64,000 nt of DNA from Pseudaquabacterium terrae (GTDB taxonomy: Bacteria > Pseudomonadota > Gammaproteobacteria > Burkholderiales > Burkholderiaceae_C): contig NZ_JABRWJ010000004.1 of assembly GCF_013266755.1 (NCBI RefSeq), forward strand, positions 62,001 to 126,000. The letters are read 5' to 3'. Positions 16,448 to 25,472 of this stretch are shown one piece after another. How positions within the stretch are numbered: the first letter of the stretch is position 1; every line of letters begins with the position of its first letter. The translations under genes were made by a program, and so were the position numbers. Under the pieces are notes generated by a model. The model saw only the letters and a list, made by a program, of their open reading frames with translations, had not been told where the DNA came from and ran no database searches.

Positions 16448-18505
16448 ATGAACAACTGCAACGCAGCGCCGAACGTTCCGCAGATCCGGCTCTACCAGCA
16501 ATGGCTCGAGCAGCAGCGCGGGTTGCGCTTCGACAGCTACGACGCGTTGTGGCGCTGGTCGGTGACCGAGCCGGATGCGTTCTGGCAATCGCTGTGGGAC
16601 CACGACGGCTTTGAATCGCCGACGCCGCACGCGGCGGCGCTGGCCGATGCGCGCATGCCGGGCGCGGTCTGGTTTCCGGGCGCGCAGGTCAACTTCGCGC
16701 GCCGCATCTGGCGCCATGTCGCGGCCGCCGAAGCGGCCGGCCAGCCGGCGATCGTCGCCGACAACGAGCGCGGCGAGGCGCGCGAGCTCGGCTGGCGCGA
16801 GCTGCAGCGCCAGGTCGCCGCGCTGGCGCTGGCGCTGCGATCACAGGGCGTGCAGCGCGGCGATCGCGTCGCGGCCTACCTGCCGAACCGGCCGGAAACG
16901 GTGGTGGCGCTGCTGGCCTGCGCCAGCATCGGCGCGGTGTGGAGCATGTGTGCGCCGGACATGGGCACGCAGGCGGTGATCGACCGCTTCCGCCAGATCA
17001 CGCCGAAGCTGCTGATCGCCGCCGATGGCGTGCACTACGCCGGCAAGGCGCTCGACCGCAGCGCGGTGGTCGCGGCGCTGCGTGCGGCGCTGCCGAGCGT
17101 GCAATCGCTGCTGCTGCTGCGCACGCCGCAGGCCGCGCAGCCACTGAGCGCCGAGCTGTCGCTCACCGATGTGCTGGCGCGCGACGATGCGCAGACGTCG
17201 GCATTCGAGCCCGAATGGCTGCCCTTCGACCATCCGCTGTGGATCGTCTACTCCAGCGGCACCACCGGCCTGCCGAAGGCGCTGGTGCATGGCCACGGCG
17301 GCGTGCTGATGATGATGGCCGCGGCGGTCAAGACCAACGACCAGGGGCCGAGCTACGGCGCCAACAACTTCGGCGAGCGCTTCCACTGGTACAGCTCGAC
17401 CGGCTGGGTGATGTGGAACTGCCTGGTCGGCGGCCTGCAGCACGGCACGACGATCTGCCTCTACGACGGCAGCCCCAGCGGCTCGAAGGAGCAGCCCGAC
17501 TGGGGCGTGCTGTGGCGCTTCGCGGCGAAGCACCGCATCACCTACTTCGGCGCCGGTGCGGCCTGGTTCGCCGGCTGCGTCAAGGCCGGGCTCGACCTGG
17601 CCGCCTGCGGCGAGCTGAGCCGCATCCGCGCGCTCGGCTCGACCGGCTCGCCGCTGGCCGAGGACGTGCAGCGCGCGCTGTCGGCGCAGTTCGCAGGCCT
17701 GGGCACGCCCGACATCTGGTGGAACAACATCTCCGGCGGCACCGACTTCTGCGCCGCGGTGATCGGCGGCCACCGTGAGCTGCCGCAGCAGCCCGGCCGC
17801 ATGCAATGCCGCCAGCTCGGCTGCGCGGTCGAGGCCTGGAATCAGCGCGGCGAGCCGGTCACCGGCGAAGTCGGCGAGCTGGTGCTGACCCGGCCGCTGC
17901 CGTCGATGCCGCTGTATTTCTGGGGCGACGCTCAGAATGAGCGTTACCAGTCGAGTTATTTCGACGTCTTCCCCGGTGTCTGGCGCCATGGCGACTGGCT
18001 CGCGATCGGCGCCGACGGCAGCTGCGTGATCTACGGCCGCAGCGACGCGACGATCAACCGCCACGGCCTGCGCATGGGCACCAGCGAGATCTACGCGGCG
18101 GTCGAGGCGCTGCCCGAGGTGCTCGACTCGATGGTCATCGACCTCGAGGTGCTCGGCCGGCCGAGCTGGCTCGGCCTGTTCGTCGTGCTGCGCGAAGGCC
18201 ACATCCTCGACGCCGCGCTGCGCGGCCGCATCGAGGGCGCGATCAAGGCCGCGCTGTCACCGCGCTTCGTGCCCGATGCGATCCTGCAGGCGCCGGAGAT
18301 CCCGCGCACGCTGACCGGCAAGAAGCAGGAGGTGCCGATGAAGAAGCTCTTCCTCGGCCAGCCGCTCGACCAGGTGGTCAATCGCGACGCGATGGCCAAC
18401 CCGCAATGCCTGGCCTGGTACGCGGCTCAGGCCTCGAGCAGCTCCACTTCGAACAGCAGCGTCGCGTTCGGCGGGATCACGCCGCCGGCGCCGCGCGCGC
18501 CGTAG
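16448..18505 (+). CDS. Acetoacetyl-CoA synthetase (acetoacetate-CoA ligase)
   Basis: A 685-residue ANL-superfamily ligase. The AMP-binding P-loop [18 protein letters not shown], the [18 protein letters not shown] block, the GGTDFCAAV motif and the catalytic Lys in [11 protein letters not shown] mark the acetoacetate-CoA ligase branch. It activates acetoacetate, for instance in ketone-body or PHB turnover. The open frame continues about 25 residues past the normal family end, as a Ser/Pro-rich tail within the antisense end of the FKBP gene. TACGCT lies 6 nt before ATG 16448. An in-frame TTG at 16430 is a less likely start. Confidence 0.9.
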   Translation: MNNCNAAPNVPQIRLYQQWLEQQRGLRFDSYDALWRWSVTEPDAFWQSLWDHDGFESPTPHAAALADARMPGAVWFPGAQVNFARRIWRHVAAAEAAGQPAIVADNERGEARELGWRELQRQVAALALALRSQGVQRGDRVAAYLPNRPETVVALLACASIGAVWSMCAPDMGTQAVIDRFRQITPKLLIAADGVHYAGKALDRSAVVAALRAALPSVQSLLLLRTPQAAQPLSAELSLTDVLARDDAQTSAFEPEWLPFDHPLWIVYSSGTTGLPKALVHGHGGVLMMMAAAVKTNDQGPSYGANNFGERFHWYSSTGWVMWNCLVGGLQHGTTICLYDGSPSGSKEQPDWGVLWRFAAKHRITYFGAGAAWFAGCVKAGLDLAACGELSRIRALGSTGSPLAEDVQRALSAQFAGLGTPDIWWNNISGGTDFCAAVIGGHRELPQQPGRMQCRQLGCAVEAWNQRGEPVTGEVGELVLTRPLPSMPLYFWGDAQNERYQSSYFDVFPGVWRHGDWLAIGADGSCVIYGRSDATINRHGLRMGTSEIYAAVEALPEVLDSMVIDLEVLGRPSWLGLFVVLREGHILDAALRGRIEGAIKAALSPRFVPDAILQAPEIPRTLTGKKQEVPMKKLFLGQPLDQVVNRDAMANPQCLAWYAAQASSSSTSNSSVAFGGITPPAPRAP

Positions 18506-18783
18506 CCCAGGTCGGCCGGGATCTGCAGCAGCCGCGTGCCGCCGACCTTCATGCCCTGCACGCCCTCGTCCCAGCCGCGGATCACCATGCCGGCGCCGAG
18601 ATCGAATTCGAAGGGGTCGTTGCGGTCCTTGCTCGAATCGAACTTGGCGCCGCGGCCGTTCGGCTTGGCCGGATCGAGCAGCCAGCCGGTGTAGTGCACG
18701 CGCACGGTGGTGCCGGCGCGGGCTTCGGTGCCGGTGCCCGGCGTGGTGTCTTCGTACTGCAGGCCGGAAGCGGTGGTGATCAT
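18427..18783 (-). CDS. FKBP-type peptidyl-prolyl cis-trans isomerase
   Basis: A 118-residue single-domain FKBP. The hallmarks are [11 protein letters not shown] near residue 28-38, a [21 protein letters not shown] segment, [13 protein letters not shown], and [30 protein letters not shown], with the expected drug/proline-binding Tyr, Asp, Trp and Phe positions. No signal peptide, so cytoplasmic. ATG 18783 is chosen because longer starts run into the gluQ gene. The last 79 nt overlap the convergent acetoacetyl-CoA synthetase gene. Confidence 0.9.
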   Translation of the reverse strand: MITTASGLQYEDTTPGTGTEARAGTTVRVHYTGWLLDPAKPNGRGAKFDSSKDRNDPFEFDLGAGMVIRGWDEGVQGMKVGGTRLLQIPADLGYGARGAGGVIPPNATLLFEVELLEA

Positions 18784-18830
18784 GGTCGTGCTGCGCCGTC
18801 GCGGCGCTGTATCGGTGGACGGGGGCCGCA

Positions 18831-19721
18831 TCATGCCACCCAGCGCGCGCGCCAGGCCGGCACCGCGGCCGCCAGCCATTGCGAGACGTCACCGGCCTCG
18901 ATCGGCGGCAGCCCGAGCGTGCTGGCCGCCGCCTGCAGCGCGCCGAGCGGATCGCTGGCATCGAAGGCGGAAGCGCCGTTCTGCTTCGACAGCTTGCGAC
19001 CGTCGGCGCCGAGCACCAGCGGCGTGTGCAGGTAGCGCGGCACGTCGAGACCGAGCAGGCGCTGCAGGTGGATCTGGCGCGCGGTGTTGTCGGCCAGGTC
19101 CTCGCCGCGCACGACGTCGGTGATGCCCTGCCAGCCGTCGTCGACGATCACCGCGAGCTGGTAGGCCCACAAGCCGTCGGCGCGGTGGATCACGAAATCG
19201 CCGACCTCGCGTGCGACGTTCTGATGCTGCTTGCCCAGGCGCCGGTCGGTCCAGCTGATCACGGCCTCGGTGCCGCCGCAGACCGTCAGCACGCGCGTGG
19301 CGCGCGGCTGCTTGCCGTCCAGGCCGCCGCGGCAGGTGCCGGGGTAGACGCGCTCCTCGAAGCGCTCGTGCAGGATGCCCAGCTGCACCATCGCTTCCTC
19401 GATCGCCCGCCGCGTGCAGCCGCAGGCGTAGGTCACGCCGAGCTTGCCCAGGTGTTCGAGCGCCTCGCGGTAGGCCGCACCACGGCTCGACTGGTAGATC
19501 GGCGCTTCGTCGGGCAACAGGCCGCAGATCGCCAGCTGGCCGAGGATCACCTCATCGGCCCCGGGCACGCAGCGCGGCGTGTCGACGTCCTCGATGCGCA
19601 GCAGCCAGCGGCCGCCGTGGGCCCGCGCATCGAGCCAGCTGGCCAGCGCCGCGACCAGCGAGCCCGGATGCAGCGGGCCGGTCGGCGAGGGCGCGAAGCG
19701 TCCGACGTAGGGCCTGGCCAT
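18831..19721 (-). CDS. gluQ: Glutamyl-Q tRNA(Asp) synthetase
   Basis: A 296-residue truncated GluRS paralogue. It has the class I signatures HPGS (18-21, the HIGH equivalent) within [15 protein letters not shown], and KLSKQ near residue 240, the KMSKS equivalent. Cys100, Cys102, Tyr126 and Cys130 fit the zinc-binding set of GluQRS. It lacks the anticodon-binding domain of GluRS, the basis of the assignment. It glutamylates queuosine in tRNA(Asp). Upstream of the FKBP gene by 47 nt on the same strand. Confidence 0.92.
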   Translation of the reverse strand: MARPYVGRFAPSPTGPLHPGSLVAALASWLDARAHGGRWLLRIEDVDTPRCVPGADEVILGQLAICGLLPDEAPIYQSSRGAAYREALEHLGKLGVTYACGCTRRAIEEAMVQLGILHERFEERVYPGTCRGGLDGKQPRATRVLTVCGGTEAVISWTDRRLGKQHQNVAREVGDFVIHRADGLWAYQLAVIVDDGWQGITDVVRGEDLADNTARQIHLQRLLGLDVPRYLHTPLVLGADGRKLSKQNGASAFDASDPLGALQAAASTLGLPPIEAGDVSQWLAAAVPAWRARWVA

Positions 19722-19736
19722 GGGCGGTGGGCGCCT

Positions 19737-20726
19737 TCAGTCGACCGAAGGCTGGCCTTGATGGCGCTCGAGCAGTGCACGGCGTGTCGCCGGGCTCTTC
19801 AGCTGCTCGAGGAACCATTGCAGCGCGAGGCCCTGTGGGGCCTGGCGCGGCTGCGGCGTCGCGCTGCTGCGCCAGGCATAGCCCAGCCGCACCGGCGCAT
19901 TGATGCGGCCGACCGGCCGGACCACCAGCCGGCCGGCGCGGATGTGCTCGCGCGCCAGCGGCTCGGGCACGAAGCCGCAGCCCAGGCAGCGCAGCAGCGC
20001 ATCGATCTTGGCCTGCATCGAGGCGACAGTGAGCACGTCCTGCCCGGGCAGCAGGTTGACCGTGCGCGGCGACATCCGTTGCGCCGAATCGGCGACCGCC
20101 ACCGCGCGGTGCGGCAGCAGCTGGTCGTCGCTGATCGGGTCGGTCGAAGCGGCCAGCGCATGGTGCGGCGCGACGCAGAAGACGAAGGGAATCTCGCCGA
20201 GCGGCTGCTGTTCGATGCCGGCGTGCGGCGGCAGGTCGCGGCCGACGCCGATCGCCAGGTCGGCCTGGCCGCTGATCAGTGCTTCCCACAGCCCGGCCAT
20301 CACCTCGGTGCGCAGCCGCAGCCGCGTGCCGGGCGAGCCCTGGCCGTCGGGGCGCAGCGCGTAGAAGGCCTCGACCAGCTCGAGCAGCGTCTGGCGCGAG
20401 ACCACGCCGTCGACCGCGATCGTCAACTCCGATTCCCAACCGGTCGAGACGCGCTTGACGCGGTTGGCCACGGCGTCCATCTCGGCCAGCAGGCGGCGGC
20501 CTTCGCTGAGCAGCTCCTGCCCGGCCGCGGTCAACCGGGCCTGGCGCGAGCGGCGGTCGAACAGCAGCACGTCGAGCGCGTCCTCGAGCTGCCGTACGCT
20601 GTAGGTCAGCGCCGAGGGCACGCGCCCCAGCTCGCGCGCCGCTGCCGCGAAGCTGCCGCTGCGCGCGATGGTGTCCATCATCTGCAGGGCATCGGGCGTC
20701 AGGGCATTGCGGCGCGGCTGGGTCAT
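19737..20726 (-). CDS. LysR-family transcriptional regulator
   Basis: A 329-residue LTTR. The winged HTH occupies about residues 10-70, with ARSGSFAAAARELGRVPSALTYSVRQLE as the helix-turn-helix core, followed by a linker and a substrate-binding domain with two subdomains. It is divergent from the pirin gene across 112 nt that contain a dyad, suggesting it controls the pirin gene and itself. The inducer is unknown. It precedes gluQ by 15 nt on the same strand. Confidence 0.88.
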   Translation of the reverse strand: MTQPRRNALTPDALQMMDTIARSGSFAAAARELGRVPSALTYSVRQLEDALDVLLFDRRSRQARLTAAGQELLSEGRRLLAEMDAVANRVKRVSTGWESELTIAVDGVVSRQTLLELVEAFYALRPDGQGSPGTRLRLRTEVMAGLWEALISGQADLAIGVGRDLPPHAGIEQQPLGEIPFVFCVAPHHALAASTDPISDDQLLPHRAVAVADSAQRMSPRTVNLLPGQDVLTVASMQAKIDALLRCLGCGFVPEPLAREHIRAGRLVVRPVGRINAPVRLGYAWRSSATPQPRQAPQGLALQWFLEQLKSPATRRALLERHQGQPSVD

Positions 20727-20758
20727 CGGCGAGTGACGAGGCGGGGTGCTTCATCTTA

Positions 20759-20777
20759 TTTGAACGCCCGTTTCAAG
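20759..20777. promoter_or_regulatory. Candidate LysR-type operator dyad between LysR gene and pirin
   Basis: TTGAA (20760-20764) and TTCAA (20772-20776) form an inverted repeat with a 7-nt spacer, in the gap between the divergent LysR-family and pirin genes. The strand opposite pirin also reads TTGAAA here, which could be a -35 for the regulator gene. The core does not show the exact T-N11-A spacing. Confidence 0.35.
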
Positions 20778-20838
20778 CGTCCAGGCGCCGGCGTGGCTCT
20801 CGCGGTGGGACCATGACCGCCAACGAAAGGACTTCACG

Positions 20839-21540
20839 ATGATCACGCTGCGCCGTTCCGAGGACCGCGGCCATGCCGACCACGGCTGGCTCAACAGCTT
20901 TCACAGCTTCTCGTTCGCCGACTACCACGACCCCGCGCACATGGGCTTCGGCAATCTGCGCGTGATCAACGAGGACCGGATCGCGCCGGGCACCGGCTTC
21001 GGCACCCATGCGCACCGCGACATGGAGATCGTCAGCTACGTGCTCGAAGGCGCCCTCGCGCACAAGGACAGCCTCGGCAACGGCGCGGCCATCGTGCCTG
21101 GCGAAGTGCAGCGCATGAGCGCCGGCACCGGCGTGCGCCACAGCGAGTTCAACCACGCGCAGGACGCGACGACGCACTTCCTGCAGATCTGGCTGCTGCC
21201 GCACACGGCCGGCATCGCCCCCGGCTACGAGCAGAAGGCCTTCAGCGCGGCCGACAAGCGCGGGCAGCTGCGCCTGGTCGCGTCGCCCGACGGCCGCGAG
21301 GGTTCGGTGACGGTGCATGCCGACGCCTCCATCCGCGCCGGCCTGTTCGATGGCGCCGAGCGCGCCGCGCTGGCGCTCGATCCGTCGCGGCTGGCCTATG
21401 CCTACGTCGCCCGCGGCAGCGTCGAGCTGAACGGCCAGCGGCTGCACACCGGCGATGCGGCGGCGCTGCGCGGCGAATCGACGCTCGAGCTGGCGAACGG
21501 GCAGGGCGCGGAGGTGCTGGTGTTCGACCTGGCACCCTGA
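20839..21540 (+). CDS. Pirin-family protein (YhhW-like quercetinase)
   Basis: A 233-residue bicupin. The N-terminal cupin holds the metal-binding cluster: FGTHAHRDMEIVSYVLEG supplies two His, and HSEFNHAQ with the downstream Glu completes the site, as in the E. coli quercetinase YhhW and human pirin. The start HRSEDRGHADHGWLNSFHSFSF is characteristic. A metal-dependent dioxygenase or redox-sensing role is known in the family, but the natural substrate is unclear. A GAAAGGAC ribosome binding site lies before ATG 20839. Divergent from the LysR gene. Confidence 0.88.
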   Translation: MITLRRSEDRGHADHGWLNSFHSFSFADYHDPAHMGFGNLRVINEDRIAPGTGFGTHAHRDMEIVSYVLEGALAHKDSLGNGAAIVPGEVQRMSAGTGVRHSEFNHAQDATTHFLQIWLLPHTAGIAPGYEQKAFSAADKRGQLRLVASPDGREGSVTVHADASIRAGLFDGAERAALALDPSRLAYAYVARGSVELNGQRLHTGDAAALRGESTLELANGQGAEVLVFDLAP

Positions 21541-21585
21541 CGCGAAGGCAGGGATCGTCGCGGCGGCCGCCGCGACAATCCCCGC

Positions 21586-22299
21586 ATGGACATCCTGCTG
21601 AAACCCTTCACGCTGCTGCCCGCGCTCGACTGGGTGGCGATGCTGCTGTTCTTCGGCAGCTGGGTCGCCTATGCGCTGTTCGCGAAGCGCCGTGCCGCGG
21701 TGCAGCCGACGGTGCTGGCGACGACCAACCGCTGGCGCTGGCACTGGATGCTGCAGGCCACCAAGCGCGAGAACCGCATCGTCGATTCGGCAGTGCTGCA
21801 GAGCCTGTCGGCGAGCCCGCAGTTCTTCGCGTCGACGACGATCCTGATCATCGGTGGCCTGCTCGCCGTGCTCGGCACCACCGACAAGGCCAGCGAGCTG
21901 GTGCGCGAGATCCCGTTCGCCGCGCGCACCTCCGTGCTGGTCTTCGACCTGAAGCTGGTGCTGCTGACCGGCATCTTCGTGCACGCCTTCTTCCGCTTCA
22001 CCTGGAGCCTGCGGCAGTACAGCTTCGGCGCGATCCTCGTCGCCGCGATTCCCGACACCAAGCAGATTGCCACCGACGAGGAACGCGTCGCCTTCGCCGA
22101 TCGCGCAGGCCGCGTGATGGGGCTGGCCGCCGAGACCTTCAACGACGGGCTGCGCGCGTACTACCTCTCCTTCGCCGTGGTCGGCTGGTTCTTCTCGCCC
22201 TGGGCCTTCATCCTCGGCACGCTGGGGGTGCTGGCGGTGCTCTACCGGCGCGAATTCCAGTCCGAGGTGCTGGGCGCGCTGCGCCAGGGGCTGACGTGA
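21586..22299 (+). CDS. DUF599-family membrane protein
   Basis: A 237-residue protein with four hydrophobic spans. The conserved central blocks MLQATKRENRIVDSAVLQSL and SPQFFASTTILIIGGLLAVLG, followed by an FDLKLVLLTGIFVHAFFRFTWSLRQYSF segment, fit DUF599. No function is known for the family. GACAAT lies exactly 6 nt before the ATG, so the transcript may be leaderless. Confidence 0.8.
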   Translation: MDILLKPFTLLPALDWVAMLLFFGSWVAYALFAKRRAAVQPTVLATTNRWRWHWMLQATKRENRIVDSAVLQSLSASPQFFASTTILIIGGLLAVLGTTDKASELVREIPFAARTSVLVFDLKLVLLTGIFVHAFFRFTWSLRQYSFGAILVAAIPDTKQIATDEERVAFADRAGRVMGLAAETFNDGLRAYYLSFAVVGWFFSPWAFILGTLGVLAVLYRREFQSEVLGALRQGLT

Positions 22300-22388
22300 A
22301 GGCGGCGACGTGACGCTGCTTACAGCTCGTAGCCTGTAGCAAACATTGCGCGCGCACAGTCGCGGACCTCGAATGCGCGGGGGCGACG

Positions 22389-24128
22389 ATGAGCGAGCAG
22401 CGCGAGGAACCGGCGGTCGACGAAGCGGAGCTGCCGTTTCGTCTCGGTGCCGCCGCTGCGGCGACCCTGATGCTCGCCGCCTGCGGTGGTGGCGGTGGTG
22501 GCGGCAGCAACGAACCGCTGCCGGGCACCGGCGGCGAGACGCCGACCACGCCCGCGGTTCCCCCGTCGCGCCGCGACGCCGCGCGTTTCTTGAGCCAGGC
22601 CAGCTTCGGCCCGCGCTCCATCGAAGAGGTCGAGAGCCTGCGGGCGATGGGCTACGAGCGCTGGCTGCACGAGCAGTTCAACGCCCCGACGGCGAGCCAC
22701 GTCGCCTACCTCGAGGAGCAGCGCACGCGCGACGAGCACGGCAAGGTGCGCGACGAGATGAGCTACGAGGCGGTGTGGCAGCAGTGGCTGTTCGGCACCG
22801 ACGTGCTGCGCGCCCGCGTCGCCTGGGCCTGGCTGCAGATCTTCGTGATCTCGAACGTCGCGCCGGACCTGCGGCCGCATGCGATGAGCAGCTACCTCGA
22901 CATGCTCAACCGCCATGCCTTCGGCAACTACCGCACGCTGCTCGAGGACGCCACGCTGCACCCGGCGATGGGCTACTACCTGAACATGCTCGGCTCGGCG
23001 AAAGAGGATCCGAAGAAGGGCACGCATCCGAACGAGAACTACGCGCGCGAGGTGCTGCAGCTGTTTTCGATCGGCCTCGCGAAGCTGAACCCCGACGGCT
23101 CGACGCAGCTCGATGCCGACGGCAAGGCGATCCCGACCTACGACGAGCGCGTCGTCAAGGGTTTCGCGAAGGCCTTCAGCGGCTTCAGCCACGGCGGGCT
23201 CGACACGGCGAATCCGAAGGTCTTCTACAGCCACGACGACAACGTCGAGGCGCTGTGGGTGACCCCGATGCAGGCTTGGGCCGCCTACCACGACGACGGC
23301 GAGAAGATCCTGCTCGACGGGCGCATGCTGCCGCCGGCCCAGGGCCCGCAGCGCGACCTGAAGGACGCGCTCGACAGCATCTTCAACCATCCGAACGTCG
23401 GGCCGTTCATCGGGCGGCAGCTGATCCAGCGGCTGGTCACCAGCAATCCCAGTCCGGCCTACATCCAGCGGATCGCCGCGGTGTTTGCCAACAACGGGCA
23501 GGGCATCCGCGGCGACCTGCGTGCCGTCGTGCGCGCGATCCTGCTCGATGCGGAAGCGCGCGGCGACGATGCGGCCACGCGCCCGCGCTTCGGCAAGCAG
23601 CGCGAACCGGTGCTGCGCTTCGCGATGTTCCTGCGCGCGCTCGGTGCAAAGAGTGCAAACGGCCGTAACTCGATCCACTACCTCGACGGCGCCGACGACG
23701 CGCTCGGCCAGAGCCCCCTGCTCGCGCCGTCGGTCTTCAATTTCTATTCGCCCAATTTCCGGCCCGCCGGGCCGCTGGCGGCCGGCGGCATGGTCGCGCC
23801 GGAATTCCAGATCACCAGCGAGACCACCGTCGTCGGCTCGCTGAACTTCTTCGCCGCGTTCTTCCGCCGCGGCGGCTATGGCAGCGGCGATTCGAAGCTG
23901 ATGCTCGACTTCGCGCCGCTCGTGCCGCTGGCCGACGGGACCGGCGCCGCGCTGATCGAGCGCCTCGACCTGCTGTTCTTCGACCTGCAGATGAGTGCCA
24001 GCACGCGCAGCCGGCTCTCGACCCTGATCGCTGCGCTGCCCGGCACCAACGCCGACAAGCGGCTGCAGCGCGTGAAGGCGGCGCTGACCGTCGTTGCGCT
24101 GTCGCCCGACCACGTGATCCAGAAATGA
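22389..24128 (+). CDS. DUF1800-family exported protein
   Basis: A 579-residue DUF1800 protein. The N-terminus has a hydrophobic segment ending MLAACGGGGGGG, a lipobox-like site, so it is probably a lipoprotein. The charged n-region of about 18 residues is unusual, which leaves the start somewhat uncertain. Family motifs are RFLSQASFGPRSIEEV, HPAMGYYLNMLGS, HPNENYAREVLQLFSIGL and NHPNVGPFIGRQLIQRLV. DUF1800 proteins are regularly encoded directly upstream of DUF1501 proteins, as here; the pair is exported but its function is not established. The TGA overlaps a possible start of the DUF1501 gene. Confidence 0.85.
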   Translation: MSEQREEPAVDEAELPFRLGAAAAATLMLAACGGGGGGGSNEPLPGTGGETPTTPAVPPSRRDAARFLSQASFGPRSIEEVESLRAMGYERWLHEQFNAPTASHVAYLEEQRTRDEHGKVRDEMSYEAVWQQWLFGTDVLRARVAWAWLQIFVISNVAPDLRPHAMSSYLDMLNRHAFGNYRTLLEDATLHPAMGYYLNMLGSAKEDPKKGTHPNENYAREVLQLFSIGLAKLNPDGSTQLDADGKAIPTYDERVVKGFAKAFSGFSHGGLDTANPKVFYSHDDNVEALWVTPMQAWAAYHDDGEKILLDGRMLPPAQGPQRDLKDALDSIFNHPNVGPFIGRQLIQRLVTSNPSPAYIQRIAAVFANNGQGIRGDLRAVVRAILLDAEARGDDAATRPRFGKQREPVLRFAMFLRALGAKSANGRNSIHYLDGADDALGQSPLLAPSVFNFYSPNFRPAGPLAAGGMVAPEFQITSETTVVGSLNFFAAFFRRGGYGSGDSKLMLDFAPLVPLADGTGAALIERLDLLFFDLQMSASTRSRLSTLIAALPGTNADKRLQRVKAALTVVALSPDHVIQK

Positions 24129-24139
24129 GGAGCCCCGCG

Positions 24140-25471
24140 ATGATCCAGCGCCGCACCGTGCTGCAGGCGGCCGCGCTCGCGGCGGCGACCCCGTTCGCAC
24201 CGCTGTCGGTGCTGGCGCAGACCACCGGCGGCAGCGGCTACCGCGCGCTGGTGTGCCTGTTCATGTTCGGCGGCAACGATGCCAACAACCTGCTGGTGCC
24301 GACCGACGACACGCGCTACGGCCAGTACCAGCGTGCACGGCCGAACCTGGCCCTATCACGCAATGCGCTCGTCCCGTTGGCGCCCGGCGGCACGCCCAAC
24401 GGCTACGGCCTGCATCCGGCGATGGCGCCGATGAAGCCGCTGTTCGATGCGGGCCAGGCGGCGCTGGTCGCCAATGTCGGCCCGCTGATGGCGCCGACCA
24501 CCAAGCAGCAGATGCAGTCGCGTTCGGTGCCGCTGCCGATCAACCTCTATTCGCACAGCGACCAGCAGGCGGCCTGGCAGAGCGCGCTGGTCGATGCGCC
24601 GGCGCGCAACGGCTGGGGCGGCCGCCTGCTGGAGCGCCTGGTCGCCAGCGGCACACAGAATCGCGGCTACTGCGCGGTCAGCGTCGCCGGCGGCAACCTG
24701 TGGGAAACCGGCGACCGCGGCCTGTCGCCGTACCGCGTGTCGTCCAGCGGCGACTTCGGCTTCGACTTCTACGATCCGGCCGGCACCGATGCGCTGTCGG
24801 TGGCGATCAACGGCGTGCTCGGCGAGGCGCGCAGCGACCCGTTCGAGCAGACCTGGCTGAACCTGATGGGGCGTTCGATCGAGAACCAGCGTGTGCTGAG
24901 CGGCGCACTCGACGCCGCGGCACTCACGACGACGTTTCCGAACACCGGCCTCGGTCGCCAGCTGCAGATGGCGGCGCGGCTGATCGGCGCGCGCGGCGCG
25001 CTGGGTTTGTCGCGGCAGTGCTTCTTCGCCAGCATCGGCGGCTTCGACACGCACGGCGACGACCAGCTGCAGCGCCAGAACGAGTTGCTCGGGGAGATCG
25101 CCGGCGCCGTCGCCGCTTTCCATGCGGCGACGGTCGAGCTCGGCGTCGCGCGCGAGGTGACGCTCTTCACCGGCAGCGACTTCGGCCGCACCTTCGCGTC
25201 GAACGGCGCCGGCAGCGACCACGGCTGGGGCGCGCACCAGTGGGCGGTCGGCGGCGCGGTGCGCGGCGGGCGCATCGTCGGCCGCTTCCAGGAGCTGGCC
25301 ATCGGCGGGCCCGACGATGTCGGCCAGGGCGTGTGGATTCCGAGCGTCGCGCTCGACCAATTGGGCGGCGAGCTGGCGCGCTGGTTCGGCGCTGATACGG
25401 CGCTGATCGACGAGGTGTTCCCGCGGCTGCGTTACTTCGATCGCGAGCTCGGGTTGATGAACTTCGCTTGA
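24140..25471 (+). CDS. DUF1501-family exported protein (sulfatase/alkaline-phosphatase-like fold)
   Basis: A 443-residue DUF1501 protein with a Tat-like signal: MIQRRTVLQAAALAAATPF, with cleavage after the LAQ near residue 27. Conserved motifs are ALVCLFMFGGNDANNLLVP, IGGFDTHGDDQLQRQNELLG and LFTGSDFGRTFASNG with SDHGWGAHQW, the metal-site-like blocks of the family. The ATG at 24140 has a GAGGAG site upstream. The ATG at 24125 that overlaps the DUF1800 stop would spoil the signal peptide. Translational coupling to the DUF1800 gene is likely. Confidence 0.87.
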   Translation: MIQRRTVLQAAALAAATPFAPLSVLAQTTGGSGYRALVCLFMFGGNDANNLLVPTDDTRYGQYQRARPNLALSRNALVPLAPGGTPNGYGLHPAMAPMKPLFDAGQAALVANVGPLMAPTTKQQMQSRSVPLPINLYSHSDQQAAWQSALVDAPARNGWGGRLLERLVASGTQNRGYCAVSVAGGNLWETGDRGLSPYRVSSSGDFGFDFYDPAGTDALSVAINGVLGEARSDPFEQTWLNLMGRSIENQRVLSGALDAAALTTTFPNTGLGRQLQMAARLIGARGALGLSRQCFFASIGGFDTHGDDQLQRQNELLGEIAGAVAAFHAATVELGVAREVTLFTGSDFGRTFASNGAGSDHGWGAHQWAVGGAVRGGRIVGRFQELAIGGPDDVGQGVWIPSVALDQLGGELARWFGADTALIDEVFPRLRYFDRELGLMNFA

Positions 25472-25472
25472 C

